Assembly (NCBI RefSeq): GCF_050753365.1
Contig: NZ_JBLZFY010000012.1
Location: 5,332-69,331, forward strand
DNA from: Geminocystis sp050753365
Lineage (GTDB): Bacteria; Cyanobacteriota; Cyanobacteriia; Cyanobacteriales; Cyanobacteriaceae
Length of the DNA: 64,000 bases
Direction: 5' to 3'
Under the pieces are notes generated by a model. It searched no databases. It saw only the letters and a list, made by a program, of their open reading frames with translations, and was not told where the DNA came from. Below are positions 62,085-64,000 of the stretch, piece by piece. Within the stretch, counting starts at the first letter, position 1, and each line of letters begins with the position of its first letter. The position numbers and the translations under genes are program-made.

Positions 62085-64000
62085 ATGGGATACGTTAAAC
62101 ATTCTAACTTCGTTAATCTACTTCAAGAGCGTGCAGTTTCACAGCCTGATAAAGTGATATTTACTTTCTTGGGTGATGGTGAAGTGCAAACGGAAAGTTT
62201 AACCTATCAACAATTAGATATTCAAGCCAAAGCCATTGCTACTCATTTGACACAAGTAGCGAAAAAAATCTTAGGCAATAATGGTGAAGGAGAAAGGGCA
62301 TTATTATTATATCAACCAGGTTTAGAATTTATTACCGCCTTCTTGGGTTGTCTTTACGCTGGAATTATCGCTACTCCTGCCTATCCCCCTCGTCAAAATC
62401 GATCGTACCATCGACTAGAGACTATTATTAAAGATGCTGGGGCGGTGTTTGCCCTCACCACAGAATCGGTAAAGCAGAAAATTGAACAAAAATTAACCCG
62501 CCATAATAATATTCATTGTATCGCCACAGATAATATTTCCCTTGATTTAGCCCAAAATTGGCAACAATCCCCTTATATTCAAGAAGACAATCTTGCCTTT
62601 TTACAATATACCAGTGGTTCAACTGGTACACCAAAAGGAGTTATGGTAAGTCATCGTAACTTAATTCATAATTCTCATTTAATTAATAGTTGCTTTGAAA
62701 ATACAGAAAAAGACATCGGTTTTTCTTGGCTTCCTCCGTATCATGACATGGGTCTAATAGGGGGGGTTCTACAGCCTATTTACGCTTCAATAAGCACCAT
62801 TATTATGCCTCCTGTGAGCTTTTTGCAACGCCCACTCCGTTGGCTGCGAGGAATTTCTAGGTATAACGTAACAACTACGGGAGGACCTAATTTTGCTTAC
62901 GAAATGTGTGTTAATTCTATTACAGAGAAGCAAAAAGCGGAATTAGACTTAAGCAGTTGGAAACTGGCGTTTAGCGGTGCAGAGCCCGTGAGGGCGGAGA
63001 CTATTGAGCGATTTAGCGAATATTTCGCCGATTGTGGCTTTAAACGGGAGGCTTTTTATCCTTGCTATGGCATGGCGGAAACCACCTTAATCGTTTCGGG
63101 GGCGAGTAAACATCAATCTCCCGTAGTGAAAACTTTGTCAGCAAAGGCTTTAACACAAAATCAAATTGTTACTGTAGAAGAAAATACCCCTGAGACTCAA
63201 GTATTGGTAAGTAGTGGCAAGGTTGCCTCCGAGTTGGAAGGTTTAATCGTCAATCCTGAGACTTTGCAGGAGTGTGAAGAAAACCAAGTGGGAGAAATTT
63301 GGGTAAAAGGCGCTTCCGTGGCGCAAGGTTATTGGCAAAAGGAGGAGGCGACTAATAATATTTTTCATGCCTATACTTTAGATGGTAAGGGTGCTTTTTT
63401 GCGCACTGGTGATTTAGGCTTTATGAGTGAGGGGGAGTTATTTGTTACGGGAAGACTCAAGGATTTAATTATCATTCGGGGCAGAAATCACTATCCTCAA
63501 GATATAGAAGAAAGTGTCGCTTTTTGTCACGAGGCGATTAATTCTGAAAGTGGTGCGGCTTTTGCTGTGGAAGTTGAACAAGATGAGCATTTAGTGGTAA
63601 CGTTTGAGGTAAAACGCACTTTTCTCAATAAAATTAATCAAGATGAGACTTTAAAGCAACAAATTTTTGCTAACATTCGCAATTCGATCGCTCTGAATCA
63701 CGAGTTGCAGGTTTATAGTATAGTGTTGTTAAAAACAGGAAGTATCCCTAAAACTTCTAGCGGGAAGATTACTCGTTATGCTTGTCGTCAAGGTTTCTTA
63801 GACGGCAGTTTACAAGTGGTGGCGCAATGGAAAGTAGGAGAAGAAAAAATATCCTCCCTAAGACAAGAGGGGGGAGAGGGGGAAGAGAGGGGAGAGGGGG
63901 AAGAAAAAATATCAATTCCCTCTGATTCTTCTTTCTCCATTTCTCATTCAGTATTGAAAATTCAGAATTGGTTAAAAGAAAATATCGCCCAACGCATTGG
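62085..64000 (+). CDS. Fatty acyl-AMP ligase, N-terminal part of a larger enzyme (partial)
   Basis: ATG at 62085; open to the window end (638 codons). Adenylation motifs: YTSGSTGTPKGVMVSHRN, FSWLPPYHDMGLIGG (FAAL-type), SGAEPVRAETIERF, YPCYGMAETTLIVSG, FLRTGDLGFM and the FAAL insertion. After about residue 590 a Glu/Gly-rich linker leads into SVLKIQNWLKENIAQRIG, which looks like the start of an acyl-carrier domain. This FAAL-ACP start matches the olefin synthase (Ols) and related polyketide enzymes of unicellular cyanobacteria; the C-terminal modules are outside the window, so Ols is only likely. Confidence 0.85.
   Translation, partial: MGYVKHSNFVNLLQERAVSQPDKVIFTFLGDGEVQTESLTYQQLDIQAKAIATHLTQVAKKILGNNGEGERALLLYQPGLEFITAFLGCLYAGIIATPAYPPRQNRSYHRLETIIKDAGAVFALTTESVKQKIEQKLTRHNNIHCIATDNISLDLAQNWQQSPYIQEDNLAFLQYTSGSTGTPKGVMVSHRNLIHNSHLINSCFENTEKDIGFSWLPPYHDMGLIGGVLQPIYASISTIIMPPVSFLQRPLRWLRGISRYNVTTTGGPNFAYEMCVNSITEKQKAELDLSSWKLAFSGAEPVRAETIERFSEYFADCGFKREAFYPCYGMAETTLIVSGASKHQSPVVKTLSAKALTQNQIVTVEENTPETQVLVSSGKVASELEGLIVNPETLQECEENQVGEIWVKGASVAQGYWQKEEATNNIFHAYTLDGKGAFLRTGDLGFMSEGELFVTGRLKDLIIIRGRNHYPQDIEESVAFCHEAINSESGAAFAVEVEQDEHLVVTFEVKRTFLNKINQDETLKQQIFANIRNSIALNHELQVYSIVLLKTGSIPKTSSGKITRYACRQGFLDGSLQVVAQWKVGEEKISSLRQEGGEGEERGEGEEKISIPSDSSFSISHSVLKIQNWLKENIAQRI

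Noticed and set aside
1..64000. CRISPR array
   Set aside because: The tandem repeats seen are contiguous heptamers or dispersed palindromes; no regularly spaced 25-40 base repeats with unique spacers and no cas genes.

Overview
The window comes from a low-GC, unicellular-type cyanobacterium. It carries psbE-psbF-psbL-psbJ behind a rubredoxin and a Ycf48 gene, ndhO, and many CGATCG/GCGATCGC (HIP1-like) words scattered through genes and spacers. Gene content and AT-richness suggest the Geminocystis/Cyanobacterium group, but the genus is an inference.

Layout. 1-6126: type IV pilus minor-pilin cluster ending in a large HpsA/Slr2018-like protein. 6144-10164: HD-GYP response regulator, MnmC-like methyltransferase, adk, nadK. 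10165-15039: magnesium region with a long leader, two tandem mgtE genes and an MgtC-like gene. 15355-20991: ndhO, mdh, dCMP deaminase, dps, proS, then a MITE-like remnant and an intact MNT/HEPN pair. 21229-25676: an unusual three-gene cluster headed by a His-rich multidomain cupin protein. 26186-29028: B12 radical SAM protein and mraY. 29122-35635: a 6.4-kb integrative element in tRNA-Val(GAC). 36068-48040: pdxJ, then a minus-strand surface-glycan cluster (glycosyltransferases, WecE-like aminotransferase, WecD-like acetyltransferase, methyltransferase, small transporter) invaded by toxin-antitoxin modules. 48090-50370: an Rpn-type nuclease gene split by a TnpB-only insertion sequence. 50445-54949: radical SAM protein, two exported proteins, and the photosystem II block. 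55128-57277: a second toxin-antitoxin graveyard. 57453-64000: CocE-type hydrolase, USP protein, ABC ATPase and the start of a fatty acyl-AMP ligase (possibly olefin synthase).

Two signals look most novel. First, a strong promoter about 870 bases upstream of mgtE drives a 31-codon ORF whose product contains EDPDPRP, the kind of acidic/proline stretch that makes the enterobacterial MgtL leader peptide a Mg2+ sensor. A hairpin downstream of it could pair with the ORF instead. Second, the tRNA-Val element has tyrosine integrase, paired arm-type repeats, two small regulators under a doubly operated promoter, a three-hairpin spacer and a primase/D5-helicase. The last two are joined at an A_AAA_AAG slippery heptamer. 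The displaced tRNA fragment differs from the restored tRNA by two compensatory T-stem pairs, so integration appears to have swapped the 3' half of the tRNA.

A recurring oddity is reading frames broken at A/T runs, each repairable by one extra base. It may reflect transcriptional slippage, decay or homopolymer sequencing error, and the sequence alone cannot decide. All calls are from reading the sequence; no database search was run.
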